33,895 bases of DNA from Candidatus Nocardiopsis merdipullorum (GCA_019115445.1 DXDP01000469.1:1-33895); one strand, 5' to 3'. Counted from the first letter of the stretch, positions 18,500 to 28,547 are shown. The notes: generated from the letters alone by a model not told the origin. Numbers and translations: made by a program.

Positions 18500-21253
18500 T
18501 CAACCGGCGTCCACGGTGTCCACCGTGGTGGATGTGGACGCGGCCGTCCTGGTACGCCGCGTACGGCGCCGTTTGGGCCGTTCCGCGTCGCCCTCGCCCT
18601 CTGCGGACTCTTCGGCATCGACCGTCGGGGTGGTTTCCTCCGATGCCCCGGAGGTTGCGTCTTCGGTCCTTCGGGAGGTCTTGGCCTTTCCCTCGGGAGC
18701 CTCTGTTCCGGCGGTGTCGGTTGCAGAGGGTTCGGCCTGCTCGGTCGGTTCGGCGGTCTTTACGGCATCGTCCTTGGCCGTCTTGCGGCTCGTGGACTTC
18801 TTGGACTTGCCCTTGGCCTGCTCGGAGGCCGCTGCCTCCTCCGTCTTGTCCTTGTCGGACTGCTTGCCCGCCTTGTCGGCCTTCTCTGTCTTGCCGGCCT
18901 TGTCGGATTTGCTGGACTGCTGCTCGGTGTCGCCCTTGGCCTTGTCCTTCTTCTTACGGCCACCGTTGCCGTTCTTGCCCTCGACCGGCTCGTCCGACAA
19001 CAACAGTCCGCGACCGCCACAATGTTCACACGTGTGCGAGAACGCCTCGAGAAGCCCTTGACCGACCCTCTTACGGGTCATCTGCACCAGCCCCAGCGAC
19101 GTGACCTCCGCCACCTGGTGCTTGGTGCGGTCCCGTGACAGGCACTCCAACATCCGTCGCAGGACCAGGTCCCGGTTGGACTCCAACACCATGTCGATGA
19201 AGTCGATGACGATGATGCCGCCGATGTCCCGCAGACGCAGCTGCCGAACGATCTCCTCGGCCGCCTCCAGGTTGTTCTTGGTGACGGTCTCCTCGAGGTT
19301 GCCGCCCTGACCGGTGAACTTGCCGGTGTTGACGTCCACGACGGTCATCGCCTCGGTACGGTCGATGATCAACGAACCACCGCTGGGCAACCAGACCTTG
19401 CGCTCGAGGGCCTTGTTGATCTGCTCATCGACCCGGTAGGCGGCGAACACGTCCTGCTTCTGGTTCCAGTGCGACAAACGCTCGGCCAGATGGGGAGCCA
19501 CGTGCTCCACGTACTCGTGCACGGTGTCCCAGGCCTCGTCCCCCGAGACCACCAGGCTGGAGAAGTCCTCGTTGAACACATCACGGACGACCCGGACGGT
19601 CAGATCCGGCTCACTGTTGAGCAGAGCAGGAGAGCGCGCCGACTTCGATTTGCGCTGGATGGAGTCCCACTGCTTCGCCAGGCGCGAGATGTCGCGTTCC
19701 AGCTCCTCCTCGCTCGCCCCCTCCGAGGCAGTGCGCACGATCACGCCCGCACCCGACGGCATGACCTTCTTGAGGATCTGCTTCAGGCGCGCACGCTCTT
19801 TGTCGGGGAGCTTACGGCTGATACCGGTCATCGACCCGCCCGGCACATACACCAGGTAACGGCCCGGCAAGCTGATCTGACTGGTCAGGCGGGCACCTTT
19901 GTGCCCCACCGGGTCTTTGGTGACCTGCACCAGGACCGACTGGCCGGACTTGAGCACCGATTCGATGCGTTTGGGTTGGCCGTCCACCCCCAGCGCGTCC
20001 CAGTTGACCTCACCCGCGTACAGGACGGCGTTGCGTCCCTTGCCGATGTCGACGAACGCGGCCTCCATCGACGGCAACACGTTCTGCACCCGACCCAGGT
20101 ACACATTGCCCACGAACGAACGGTGCGTGGCGCGATCGACGTAGTGCTCGACAAGGACGTCGTCCTCGAGCACGGCGATCTGTGTGCGATCCCCCGTGCG
20201 CCGGATGACCAGGTCACGTTCGACCGACTCCCGGCGAGCCAGGAATTCCGACTCGGTCACTATCGGTGTCCGGCGACGCCCCTGCTCGCGGCCCTCCCGT
20301 CGGCGCTGCTTCTTGGCCTCCAGCCTGGTGGAACCACGCACCGCCTGGACCTCGTCCTCGACGGGTTTGTCCTGACGTGGTTCGCGCACCCTGACCACGG
20401 TGTTCGGCGGATCGTCCTCGACGGACTCGGTGGAGCTTCCCACACGGCGACGACGCCGACGACGACGCCGGCTGCCACCTTCTTGCTCCTCCGAAGAGCT
20501 CTCGACGCCGTTGCCGCCTTTGCTGCCTTCCTCCCGCACCTGGGTGGCCCGGCCGTTCTCGGCGGGCTCGGTGGCTCCGGTGTCCTCGGCGGTCTCTTCC
20601 GCAGAGCGTGAGCGACCACGTCCACGGCCGCCACGGCGTCGGCGCCGACGGCTGGAGCGCTCGGGGTCCCGGCTTTCCTCGGGATCGGTGGATCCGGTGC
20701 TCTGCTGGTCGTCCGTGTCCGTCTCTTCGGCTGCGGGGACGGCCTGGTCGGCAACCGGGTCCGGCCTCGTCGGACGTTCCTGAGCGACCGGAGGTTGAAA
20801 GAGCATGCCGGGCGCGCGGAAAACTGTGGCGCCCTCGGCAGAAGTCTCTTCCACGGTGGTGTCGGGCCTTGGTTCTGTGTCTTGCTCGGAACTCTTGGAG
20901 GCCGACTCGGCTGTTTCGGTTGCGGCACGGGTGCGGCGGCGTGGGGCCTGCGTTTCCGCGGGTCGGCCCGCGGCGCGCACTGTGCGCCTGCGCGAGGTGG
21001 GTGCGCTCACCGCTGTCTTGACCGTCCCTCCTTCACCGGAGCCGGCCGGGGAGGTGACGGGTGCGGAAGGGGCAGAGAAAACCTCGTCTGATTCGGGAGG
21101 TGGTCCTGCGGCACGCCGAGCACCCTTGGTGGGCGCGGGCGTGGTCACGCGTACCTCGCTGTCCCCTGTCGGAGGCGATGCTGCCTCGTGGTCGGTTGTT
21201 TCAGTTGTACCCGCGGTGCCTTCGGCACCGTTCGTGGGCTCGTTGTCGAGCAT
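18500..21253 (-). CDS. rne: Ribonuclease E/G with long low-complexity N- and C-terminal extensions
   Basis: Catalytic core VYLGRVQNVLPSMEAAFVDIGKGRNAVLYAGEVNW (S1), DVNTGKFTGQGGNLEETVTKNNLEAAEEIVRQLRLRDIGGIIVIDFIDM, CEHCGGRG zinc-link-like motif. Confidence 0.95.
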   Translation of the reverse strand: MLDNEPTNGAEGTAGTTETTDHEAASPPTGDSEVRVTTPAPTKGARRAAGPPPESDEVFSAPSAPVTSPAGSGEGGTVKTAVSAPTSRRRTVRAAGRPAETQAPRRRTRAATETAESASKSSEQDTEPRPDTTVEETSAEGATVFRAPGMLFQPPVAQERPTRPDPVADQAVPAAEETDTDDQQSTGSTDPEESRDPERSSRRRRRRGGRGRGRSRSAEETAEDTGATEPAENGRATQVREEGSKGGNGVESSSEEQEGGSRRRRRRRRRVGSSTESVEDDPPNTVVRVREPRQDKPVEDEVQAVRGSTRLEAKKQRRREGREQGRRRTPIVTESEFLARRESVERDLVIRRTGDRTQIAVLEDDVLVEHYVDRATHRSFVGNVYLGRVQNVLPSMEAAFVDIGKGRNAVLYAGEVNWDALGVDGQPKRIESVLKSGQSVLVQVTKDPVGHKGARLTSQISLPGRYLVYVPGGSMTGISRKLPDKERARLKQILKKVMPSGAGVIVRTASEGASEEELERDISRLAKQWDSIQRKSKSARSPALLNSEPDLTVRVVRDVFNEDFSSLVVSGDEAWDTVHEYVEHVAPHLAERLSHWNQKQDVFAAYRVDEQINKALERKVWLPSGGSLIIDRTEAMTVVDVNTGKFTGQGGNLEETVTKNNLEAAEEIVRQLRLRDIGGIIVIDFIDMVLESNRDLVLRRMLECLSRDRTKHQVAEVTSLGLVQMTRKRVGQGLLEAFSHTCEHCGGRGLLLSDEPVEGKNGNGGRKKKDKAKGDTEQQSSKSDKAGKTEKADKAGKQSDKDKTEEAAASEQAKGKSKKSTSRKTAKDDAVKTAEPTEQAEPSATDTAGTEAPEGKAKTSRRTEDATSGASEETTPTVDAEESAEGEGDAERPKRRRTRRTRTAASTSTTVDTVDAG

Positions 21254-21411
21254 CCGGGCGGTCTCCCGTCAGAGTCTCCGGGCGCCCCACGACCTGTCGG
21301 TCGCAGTGCAGCCTCACGGAGACTGTCGTCGCTGTATCGGCGCCGGCGACACCTTGGTGCCACCGGGGCAAAGTCCTGTGGTTGCGCCCACGTTCCCCGC
21401 TCAGGGACCGC

Positions 21412-22278
21412 TCATCCGGGTGGCCCCGTCGTGGACACCGACGGCTGCGATGCGTTTTCGTGCCGCTCGTTGACGTCAAGACCCGTGGAACCGGTGCTCG
21501 TTGTGTGAGCGTCGGGTCGGTCCACGGTGAGCGGATCCACGATCGCACCGATCGCCTCGCCCAGCGGCCCCTGCGCCGGCCGAGTCGTCGACAAGGACGA
21601 CGGCGGCGCGAGGTCGGCCACGTGGTGAAGGCCGTTCAGCACGTCACTCGGTCGAACAGCAGGTTGCGTGTGCCGTACGACCATGCGAAGTATGGCATAT
21701 GCGACGTGTTGCTCCCTTGGGCCACGCCCGTGGGGTTTTGCAGACACGTTGCTGCGGACCACCGCCGGCCGAGTGTCGAATCGGCGTCGGCCCTTCTTCG
21801 TCGTTCTTTCCACCTCGACACTGTCGGCGGCCGAACAGTCGGCCACCGCTTCGGCGGCGTCGTCGGGGTCGACTCCCGCCGGCTCCACTCGCCATTCGGA
21901 GGCATGCAATCGATCGGCCGACCCGGGGTTGCGGGCCTCGACGACTTCGATGACGTCGTTGCCCTCCGGCATGGCCTTATCGAGATCTGCTCTCACCTGT
22001 CCCGGAGAACACCGCTCTGCCAAGAGGAGTTCGAGGTGGTCGGCTTCGCCGGCGGCCCCTGTGGGGACCGCTCCGGTGTGGGAAATCTTGGGGTGAGGTG
22101 AAAAGCCCGCCGAAAAAGCCCTGGGCACCTGGGCCCGTCGCAGGGCATGTTCGCATGCCCGGGCGTTGTCCCTGTGGCCGGCGAACCTCATGCGTCCACG
22201 TTTGGCGTGGTGGACACGAAGCCGTTGTCCGGGTGTGGCGGTGGAGGGTGAGGTGTTGCCCTCAGATGCGGGGGGCAG
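21412..22278 (-). CDS. TIGR03936/DUF2344 family (radical SAM-linked) protein; proposed CTG start
   Basis: QRLRVHHAKRGRMRFAGHRDNARACEHALRRAQVPRAFSAGFSPHPKISHTGAVPTGAAGEADHLEL matches the family N-terminus; reading frame extends 29 codons upstream of the first ATG (22191). Confidence 0.75.
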   Translation of the reverse strand: MPPASEGNTSPSTATPGQRLRVHHAKRGRMRFAGHRDNARACEHALRRAQVPRAFSAGFSPHPKISHTGAVPTGAAGEADHLELLLAERCSPGQVRADLDKAMPEGNDVIEVVEARNPGSADRLHASEWRVEPAGVDPDDAAEAVADCSAADSVEVERTTKKGRRRFDTRPAVVRSNVSAKPHGRGPREQHVAYAILRMVVRHTQPAVRPSDVLNGLHHVADLAPPSSLSTTRPAQGPLGEAIGAIVDPLTVDRPDAHTTSTGSTGLDVNERHENASQPSVSTTGPPG

Positions 22279-22559
22279 CTCAACTCCTTTCCTCGTGCCC
22301 CCTGTGTTCGGCCGCCGGAGCGACCCGAAGGGGCTTGTTCCTCGTCTTGTTCAGCGTACGGTGCATAGTGGTGCACATGCGCCGGCAAGACCACGCATAC
22401 CGATACCTCCCCCGCTGACCTGCGATCGAAAAGTCACAAGCCGACCGGGCGGGGCCTCAGAACCGGTGTTGATCACCGGAACACGGACAGCTCGGAAAAA
22501 AATCCAAAAAAATCTGCGTTCGATGGCAACCAAACGCGTGCCCCACGAGTCTTATTGGT

Positions 22560-22596
22560 TGTATGGCCCGGCGCGAGCGGGGCGCCGGGCCATACA
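22560..22596. terminator. Strong hairpin between rodA and the TIGR03936 gene
   Basis: 15-bp perfect stem tgtatggcccggcgc / gcgccgggccataca with 7-nt loop. Confidence 0.85.
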
Positions 22597-22743
22597 CCTT
22601 CCCCTTGAAGCAGCCCTTTTTCTTCCGGGGTTGTCCGCCCTCCCACATCACGGTGATGTGTGATTCACCACTTGTGCCGGCCCGTGTCTCCACGACGAAG
22701 GGTCCAGTTCTGGAAATGCGCCCCTTCGGAAGGGTGTTCGCGG

Positions 22744-23925
22744 CTACTCGAAACCACGGTTGCGGGCATGGATCCCCAACACCAACCCGAGCGCGAACAT
22801 GTTGGCCAGGAGCGCGGTACCCCCGTAGGAGACGAACGGAAGCGGGATCCCCGTGACCGGCATCAGCCCCAAACACATACCGATGTTGATGAAGGACTGG
22901 AACCCGAACCAGGTGGCGACCCCCACGCAGACCAGCCGCGGATAGGGCAGATCGCACTTCAGGCCGATACGCAGGACACGCCACAGGATCAGGGCCGTGA
23001 GCGCGATGATCGCCATCGCGCCCACAAAACCGAGCTCCTCCCCCGCGACGGTGAAGATGAAGTCGGTGTGCTGCTCGGGCACGAACCGGCCGTGCGTCTG
23101 CTCCCCCTGGAACAGCCCCGTGCCGTCGAACCCACCCGAACCCACCGCGATCAACGCCTGCGCCGAGTTGTAACCGGCACCCTGGGGATCCGCGGCCGGA
23201 GACATGAGCGTGGCCACACGCTGCATCTGGTACGGCTCCAACAATTCGAACCACCACACGCAAAGAGCCACCACCGCACCGCAGGCGAGCATGCCCATCA
23301 CCCACATCACGGGCGCCCCGGACAGGGTGAGCACACCAAGAAAGATCGCCCCCAGCACCAAGGCAGTACCCAGGTCCGGTTGAAGCACCACCAACATCAG
23401 CGGCGTGACCAACACCAAAAGGCAGAACAAGACGTCCCGCGTCATCGGTTTGGTCTCACCGTCCCGGGGTTCGCCCAGCAAAGTCGCAAGGACCATGATC
23501 AGGCCGACCTTCATCAGCTCACTGGGCTGAAACTGAAAACCTCCGACGACGAGCCAGCCCCGTGAGCCGTTGACCACCGCCCCCAGCGGGGTGAGCACAA
23601 GCACCAGACTGACCAAGGTAAAAAGGTAGATCAGGGGCGTATAGGCACGGATCGTCCGATAATCCACCGAGGCGATCACCAGACACACCACGAACCCCGT
23701 CACCAGATGCACCAGGTGACGAGTCAGGTGGTGGGTGGAATCCAGCGGATCCCCACCGTCCCCGGGCAAGGTCGCCGCCCATACGAGCAGGGCTCCGAGC
23801 ATGCCGAGGGCCAGAACGGCCAGGACCAGGATCCAGTCCAGACGTCGTACTTCTCCGGCCACGTTGCCGAAGGTCCGACCAAGATCACCCTGTGTACGTG
23901 GCCTACTTTCCGCGTGCGTGAACAT
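22744..23925 (-). CDS. rodA: Rod shape-determining protein RodA (FtsW/RodA/SpoVE family)
   Basis: 393 aa polytopic; TGIPLPFVSYGGTALLANMFALGLVLGI signature. Confidence 0.95.
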   Translation of the reverse strand: MFTHAESRPRTQGDLGRTFGNVAGEVRRLDWILVLAVLALGMLGALLVWAATLPGDGGDPLDSTHHLTRHLVHLVTGFVVCLVIASVDYRTIRAYTPLIYLFTLVSLVLVLTPLGAVVNGSRGWLVVGGFQFQPSELMKVGLIMVLATLLGEPRDGETKPMTRDVLFCLLVLVTPLMLVVLQPDLGTALVLGAIFLGVLTLSGAPVMWVMGMLACGAVVALCVWWFELLEPYQMQRVATLMSPAADPQGAGYNSAQALIAVGSGGFDGTGLFQGEQTHGRFVPEQHTDFIFTVAGEELGFVGAMAIIALTALILWRVLRIGLKCDLPYPRLVCVGVATWFGFQSFINIGMCLGLMPVTGIPLPFVSYGGTALLANMFALGLVLGIHARNRGFE

Positions 23926-26057
23926 CAGGGCTCCAACATCTCGATGGAACCGTCGGAGCGCACGGTGGGCAGGTCCTCGTAGGGGTGTCCCCCGGGCAGC
24001 AAAGGCTCACCCTGTTCGGCGCCCTCGGCGTCCTCGGTGGAACTGATTCCGTATATGCCCTCGTAGATCTCACGTGTGATGGGAGCTGCTGCCTCGGCCC
24101 CGGTACCGGCCTGAGAGACCAGGACGGCCACGGCGAACTGCGGGTCATCGGCCGGGGCGTAGGAAGCAAACCACGAGGAGACCTGGCGTCCCTCTACGTC
24201 GGCACTACCGGTCTTGCCCGCCACCGACACCTGATCCTGTGGGAACCCGTCGAAGGCACCACGGCCGGTACCGGACTTGGTCACTTCCTCCAGCGCGTCC
24301 TGCAGGTAGGAGATGGTCTCGTCGCTCGCGGGCAACTCGCCCTTGACGGTCGGCTCGATCTCCTGCACCTCGGACCCGTCGGCGGAGACCATCGCACGTG
24401 CCACCCGTGGCTCGTAGAGCGTGCCACCGTTGGCGACGGCCGCGTAGGCGGCAGCCAGTTGCAGTGGGCTGACCAGGACGTCGCCCTGGCCGATCGAGAA
24501 GTTGACCGCCTCGTTGGCACGCCACTCGAAGCCCTCCACACAGTGCTCGTGGGCGAGCCGTTCGAGGTAGGCGGCCCGGGACGGATCGGTCTCGGCGACT
24601 TCTGGGTAACCCTGCTCGGCCCGTTCGCAGTTGACCTCCTGGGTCTCCTCCCAGAAGGAACGCTTCCACTCCCGGTCCGGGATGCGCCCACCGGTCTCGT
24701 AGGGCAGGTCGACCCCGGTCGGTGAACCAAAACCGAAACCTCGTGCGGTTTCGGCCATGAACTCGTCCGCATCACCGTCGGGGTGCAGGCCGCCGTCCTG
24801 CTTCCACATCTGATATCCGAAGTTGTAGAAGACGGTGTTGCAGGACTTGACGATCGCATCCTTCAGGGAAATGCTGCCCTGCCCCGCACCGCCGTAGTTC
24901 TCGTAGCTCTGTCCGGCCAGGCTCACCGACCCGGGACAGGAGTAGGTGTCGTGCAGGCCGTAACCGTTCTCGGCGGCGGCCACCATCGACGAGACCTTGA
25001 ACGTGGAGCCGGGCGGGTAGGTGCCCTGCACCGCACGGGAGAGCATGGGTTCACCCGCCTCCTCGCTGAGGATCTCGTCGAAGGTCTCCTGGTCGATACC
25101 GCCCTCCCAGATGGTGGGGTCGTAGGTCGGCACACTGGCCATGGCCACGACCCCGCCGGTGCGCACGTCCAGAACGACCGCGGCCCCCGAGTCTGCCTCG
25201 TACTTGGAGCGGGCGTTTTCCATACCGCGAGCCAGCGCCTCCTCCGCGACCTTCTGGACGTTCATGTCCAGGTGGGTGATCAGGTGTGCTCCCGGCTCGG
25301 GCAGCGTCTCGGAAATGACGTCCATGACTTCGCCGTGGTTGTTCACACCAAGGGTGCTCAGCCCGGAAGTACCACGTAGTTCCTTGTCGTAGACCGCCTC
25401 CAGACCGTCCCGGCCCACCTGGTCGACCCCGGTGAACTGGGTACGTAGCTCCTCACGCGACTCCAGCTCTTCTTGAGTGACCGGTTGGAGATAACCGAGG
25501 ATCTGTCCGGCCCGCTCCTCGTACGGGTATTCACGCATGGCCAGTGCCTGGGCGGTGATTCCGGGAAAGTCCTCGGAGCGTTCCATGATCTGCAGGGCGA
25601 CAGGGGCCTCGACGTCCTCGGCCAGGGTGACGGGCTGATAGGGCGACCCGGGCCAGCAGGGACGTTGGACATCGGGCCCACACAGGCGCATGCGCTGCTG
25701 GAGGTCTTCCAGTGGGATGTCGAGGAGCTCGGACAGATCGGTGAGGACCTGTTCTCCCCCGTCCTCCATGCCTTGGAGTTCGTGGTAGTCGGCCGACACC
25801 GTCAGTTCGGTCCTGTTGTTGACCATCGTCCGGCCCGCGGTGTCGAGGATCTGACCACGGGTGGCGGGCACGACGAGTTCTTGTCGGTGGTTGGCCACAG
25901 CAAGGTCACGGTAGTGGTCGGCCATCGGCACCTGCAGGTACCACAGGCGTACAGCCAGAACGGCAAAGAGCACCAGGACCAGGATCTGAGCCAGAATGAG
26001 CCCGGCCCGGCCCAGGCGGCGGCCGGGCAATGTGGGGTCGACCGGAGGTCGATGCAC
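23925..26057 (-). CDS. mrdA: Penicillin-binding protein 2 (class B PBP)
   Basis: 710 aa; N-terminal TM; SxxK motif PPGSTFKVSS; KTGSADVEG; overlaps the rodA start. Confidence 0.94.
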   Translation of the reverse strand: MHRPPVDPTLPGRRLGRAGLILAQILVLVLFAVLAVRLWYLQVPMADHYRDLAVANHRQELVVPATRGQILDTAGRTMVNNRTELTVSADYHELQGMEDGGEQVLTDLSELLDIPLEDLQQRMRLCGPDVQRPCWPGSPYQPVTLAEDVEAPVALQIMERSEDFPGITAQALAMREYPYEERAGQILGYLQPVTQEELESREELRTQFTGVDQVGRDGLEAVYDKELRGTSGLSTLGVNNHGEVMDVISETLPEPGAHLITHLDMNVQKVAEEALARGMENARSKYEADSGAAVVLDVRTGGVVAMASVPTYDPTIWEGGIDQETFDEILSEEAGEPMLSRAVQGTYPPGSTFKVSSMVAAAENGYGLHDTYSCPGSVSLAGQSYENYGGAGQGSISLKDAIVKSCNTVFYNFGYQMWKQDGGLHPDGDADEFMAETARGFGFGSPTGVDLPYETGGRIPDREWKRSFWEETQEVNCERAEQGYPEVAETDPSRAAYLERLAHEHCVEGFEWRANEAVNFSIGQGDVLVSPLQLAAAYAAVANGGTLYEPRVARAMVSADGSEVQEIEPTVKGELPASDETISYLQDALEEVTKSGTGRGAFDGFPQDQVSVAGKTGSADVEGRQVSSWFASYAPADDPQFAVAVLVSQAGTGAEAAAPITREIYEGIYGISSTEDAEGAEQGEPLLPGGHPYEDLPTVRSDGSIEMLEP

Positions 26058-26060
26058 GGT

Positions 26061-26612
26061 TCACCATCCTTCCACTGAGGTCGGTCCTTGAACGGTCGTG
26101 AACTCGCTGTCGGTCAGGTGTTCACGCAACCGCAGGATCGGCAGAGTCACCAAGGGTGTGATCAGCGCAGTGACCAGGGTGCTGGTACCGACGGTGTACG
26201 CAGCCTCGGTGAGCTCCACCCTCGGATCTCCCATCACGAAACCGATGGCCGCGTATCCCAGGCCGACAGCCAGGGTGGTCACGGCCGTGACACCCAGTGC
26301 CGTCGGAAAAGAGATCCGCCCTCCGGTCGCTCCGGTGTTGCGGTACAGCAGAGCCACCAGATAGGCCGCCAGACACAACACGAGCGTGTACCGGCCCACA
26401 GGGTGCTCTGCCGGTGGCATGACGTCGATGGCCAACCCTGCCGCGAACCCGGTCCCGGCGGCCGCTGCGGGACTCGTGGTCAGGGCGACCGCAACCACAG
26501 TTGCCACTACCAGGTCGGGGCCCGCGTTCCAGTCGAAAGGCAACCGGTTGATGACGGTGGCCTGTGCCAGGACAGCAACGGTGACCAGGACGAACGTGAT
26601 CGCGACCCTCAT
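26061..26612 (-). CDS. mreD: Rod shape-determining protein MreD
   Basis: 183 aa polytopic protein in mreC-mreD-pbp2 order. Confidence 0.88.
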   Translation of the reverse strand: MRVAITFVLVTVAVLAQATVINRLPFDWNAGPDLVVATVVAVALTTSPAAAAGTGFAAGLAIDVMPPAEHPVGRYTLVLCLAAYLVALLYRNTGATGGRISFPTALGVTAVTTLAVGLGYAAIGFVMGDPRVELTEAAYTVGTSTLVTALITPLVTLPILRLREHLTDSEFTTVQGPTSVEGW

Positions 26613-27511
26613 CGGTCGTCCTCCTCTGGATCGGGATCGTTCGGGAGTACGGAGTCACGTGGGTCCTCGGCCGGGCCTGCGACGACCACCCCCACCAGGT
26701 CCAGGGAAGCGAAGTCCACGTCCGGGGTGATGCTGGCTGTTCGGCTGAGTGCGCCCGGTGAGACCTGCACCTCCTCGACGGAGCCGATCGGCACTCCTGG
26801 CACGAACGGAGCCCCTTCGTGTGAGCCGAGGGTGACCACCCGGTCCCCGGGCTCGACCGGGACATCCATGTCGAACAGTTCGTAGGTCATCTCCGCCTCG
26901 GGGCCACCCGGGAGCGCACCGCCGTTGACCACCCCGATCTTGCGGGTGGATTCCAGGCGTGCCCCGACCGCGGAAGTTCCGTCGGTGGCGAGCAGGACCG
27001 TGGAGGTCCGTGGCCCGGCATCGACGACCCGCCCGACCAACCCCTCACCGTTGACCACGGTCATGTCCGAGGTCACGCCGGAGTCGGAGCCCACGTCCAA
27101 GGTGACGGTGTGCGCATACCCCTGGGAGGTGACGCGTGTGACGGCCTGGGCGGGCACGACCTCGTAACCACCCAGGCCGGACAGGTGCAGCATGTCCTCG
27201 AGCTGATCGGCACGGCCCTGGTCCAAACGCGCGGCGTCGAGTTCGTTCTCCAGCTCGGCGTTGGCCTCTTCCAGCTCGGCGATACGCTCGGCCGACCCTG
27301 CCCCTTGGCGGATCCCTTCGTAAAGATCCACCGCAGGGCCCAGGGCCCAGGAGACACCCGCCGCGGCAGGGCTGAAGGCCAGTTCTCCGCCGGCCCTGGC
27401 CACCGAGGTGACCGGGTTGGTGCCGGGGCGGACATCCATGACCAGCAGCACCACCGTGACCGCCAGGAGCACGGCCAGGATCAACCGGGACTTCGAGGAG
27501 TCTCGGAACAT
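26609..27511 (-). CDS. mreC: Rod shape-determining protein MreC
   Basis: N-terminal TM, coiled coil IAELEEANAELENELDAARL, beta-rich domain; ATG at 27511 next to the mreB stop. Confidence 0.93.
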   Translation of the reverse strand: MFRDSSKSRLILAVLLAVTVVLLVMDVRPGTNPVTSVARAGGELAFSPAAAGVSWALGPAVDLYEGIRQGAGSAERIAELEEANAELENELDAARLDQGRADQLEDMLHLSGLGGYEVVPAQAVTRVTSQGYAHTVTLDVGSDSGVTSDMTVVNGEGLVGRVVDAGPRTSTVLLATDGTSAVGARLESTRKIGVVNGGALPGGPEAEMTYELFDMDVPVEPGDRVVTLGSHEGAPFVPGVPIGSVEEVQVSPGALSRTASITPDVDFASLDLVGVVVAGPAEDPRDSVLPNDPDPEEDDR

Positions 27512-27512
27512 G

Positions 27513-28547
27513 TCAGCGCCGCCGTTCGGGGACAAGGACCTGGTTCAGACGTTCGTAGTTCTCCACACAGGTGCCCGATCCGACCACGACCGAGTCGAGT
27601 GCGTTCTCGGCCAGATGGATGGGCATCCCGGTCTCGTGGAGGAGCCGCTCGTCCAGGCCGCGCAGCAACGCGCCCCCTCCTGTGACGGCCACACCCCGGT
27701 CCATGATGTCTCCGGACAATTCGGGTGGACACTTGTCGAGGCTGGTACGGACCGCGTCGACGATGGCGATGATCGATTCCTCAAGGGCCAGACGCACGTC
27801 GGACTCCGACATGACGACGGTCTTGGGCAAGCCACTGACGAGGTCTCGGCCACGTACCTCGGCCTGCAGTTCTTTCTCACCGGTGGGGTGAGCCGCGCCG
27901 ACAGCCATCTTGAGCTGTTCGGCGGTGCGTCCCCCGATCATCATGGAGTACTCCTTCTTGACGAAGGACATGATGGCCAGGTCGAGTTCGTCACCGCCCA
28001 CACGGATGGATTGGGAGGTGACGATCCCTCCCATGGAGATGACGGCGACCTCGGTGGTGCCTCCGCCGATGTCCACCACCATGTTTCCGGTGGGTTCGTG
28101 GATCGGAAGTTCCGCGCCGATGGCTGCGGCCATGGGTTCTTCGATGATGTAGACCCGGCGCGCACCCGCCTGGTAGCCCGCTTCCTTGACCGCGCGGTGT
28201 TCGACCGAGGTGATACCGCTGGGTACGGCCACGATGATGCGTGGTTTGGCGAAGTGGCGTCGTCGGTGGATCTTCTGGATGAAGTAGCGGAGCATCCGCT
28301 CGGTGATCTCGAAGTCGGCGATGACGCCGTCCTTGAGTGGGCGGATGGCAGTGATGTTGGTCGGGGTGCGGCCGATCATCTGCTTGGCCTCGGTACCGAC
28401 CGCGACGATCTTGCCCGTTGACGTGTTGACCGCGACCACCGAGGGCTCGTTCAGCACGATGCCACGCCCACGCACGTACACGAGCGTGTTGGCTGTACCC
28501 AGGTCGACGGCCATGTCCCGGCCGAGAAAAGCAAGGTTGTTCGGCAT
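27513..28547 (-). CDS. mreB: Rod shape-determining protein MreB
   Basis: GRDMAVDLGTANTLVYVRGRGIVLNEPSVVAVN; DIGGGTTEVAVIS; VTGGGALLRGLDERL. Confidence 0.98.
   Translation of the reverse strand: MPNNLAFLGRDMAVDLGTANTLVYVRGRGIVLNEPSVVAVNTSTGKIVAVGTEAKQMIGRTPTNITAIRPLKDGVIADFEITERMLRYFIQKIHRRRHFAKPRIIVAVPSGITSVEHRAVKEAGYQAGARRVYIIEEPMAAAIGAELPIHEPTGNMVVDIGGGTTEVAVISMGGIVTSQSIRVGGDELDLAIMSFVKKEYSMMIGGRTAEQLKMAVGAAHPTGEKELQAEVRGRDLVSGLPKTVVMSESDVRLALEESIIAIVDAVRTSLDKCPPELSGDIMDRGVAVTGGGALLRGLDERLLHETGMPIHLAENALDSVVVGSGTCVENYERLNQVLVPERRR

Noticed and set aside
20440-20490. Short (cgacga)n-type repeat
   Set aside because: Codes for the arginine tract of RNase E; no separate repeat element or CRISPR.
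22457-23305. 282-aa minus-strand ORF extending past rodA
   Set aside because: Mostly an out-of-frame reading of rodA; its tail runs through the terminator hairpin.
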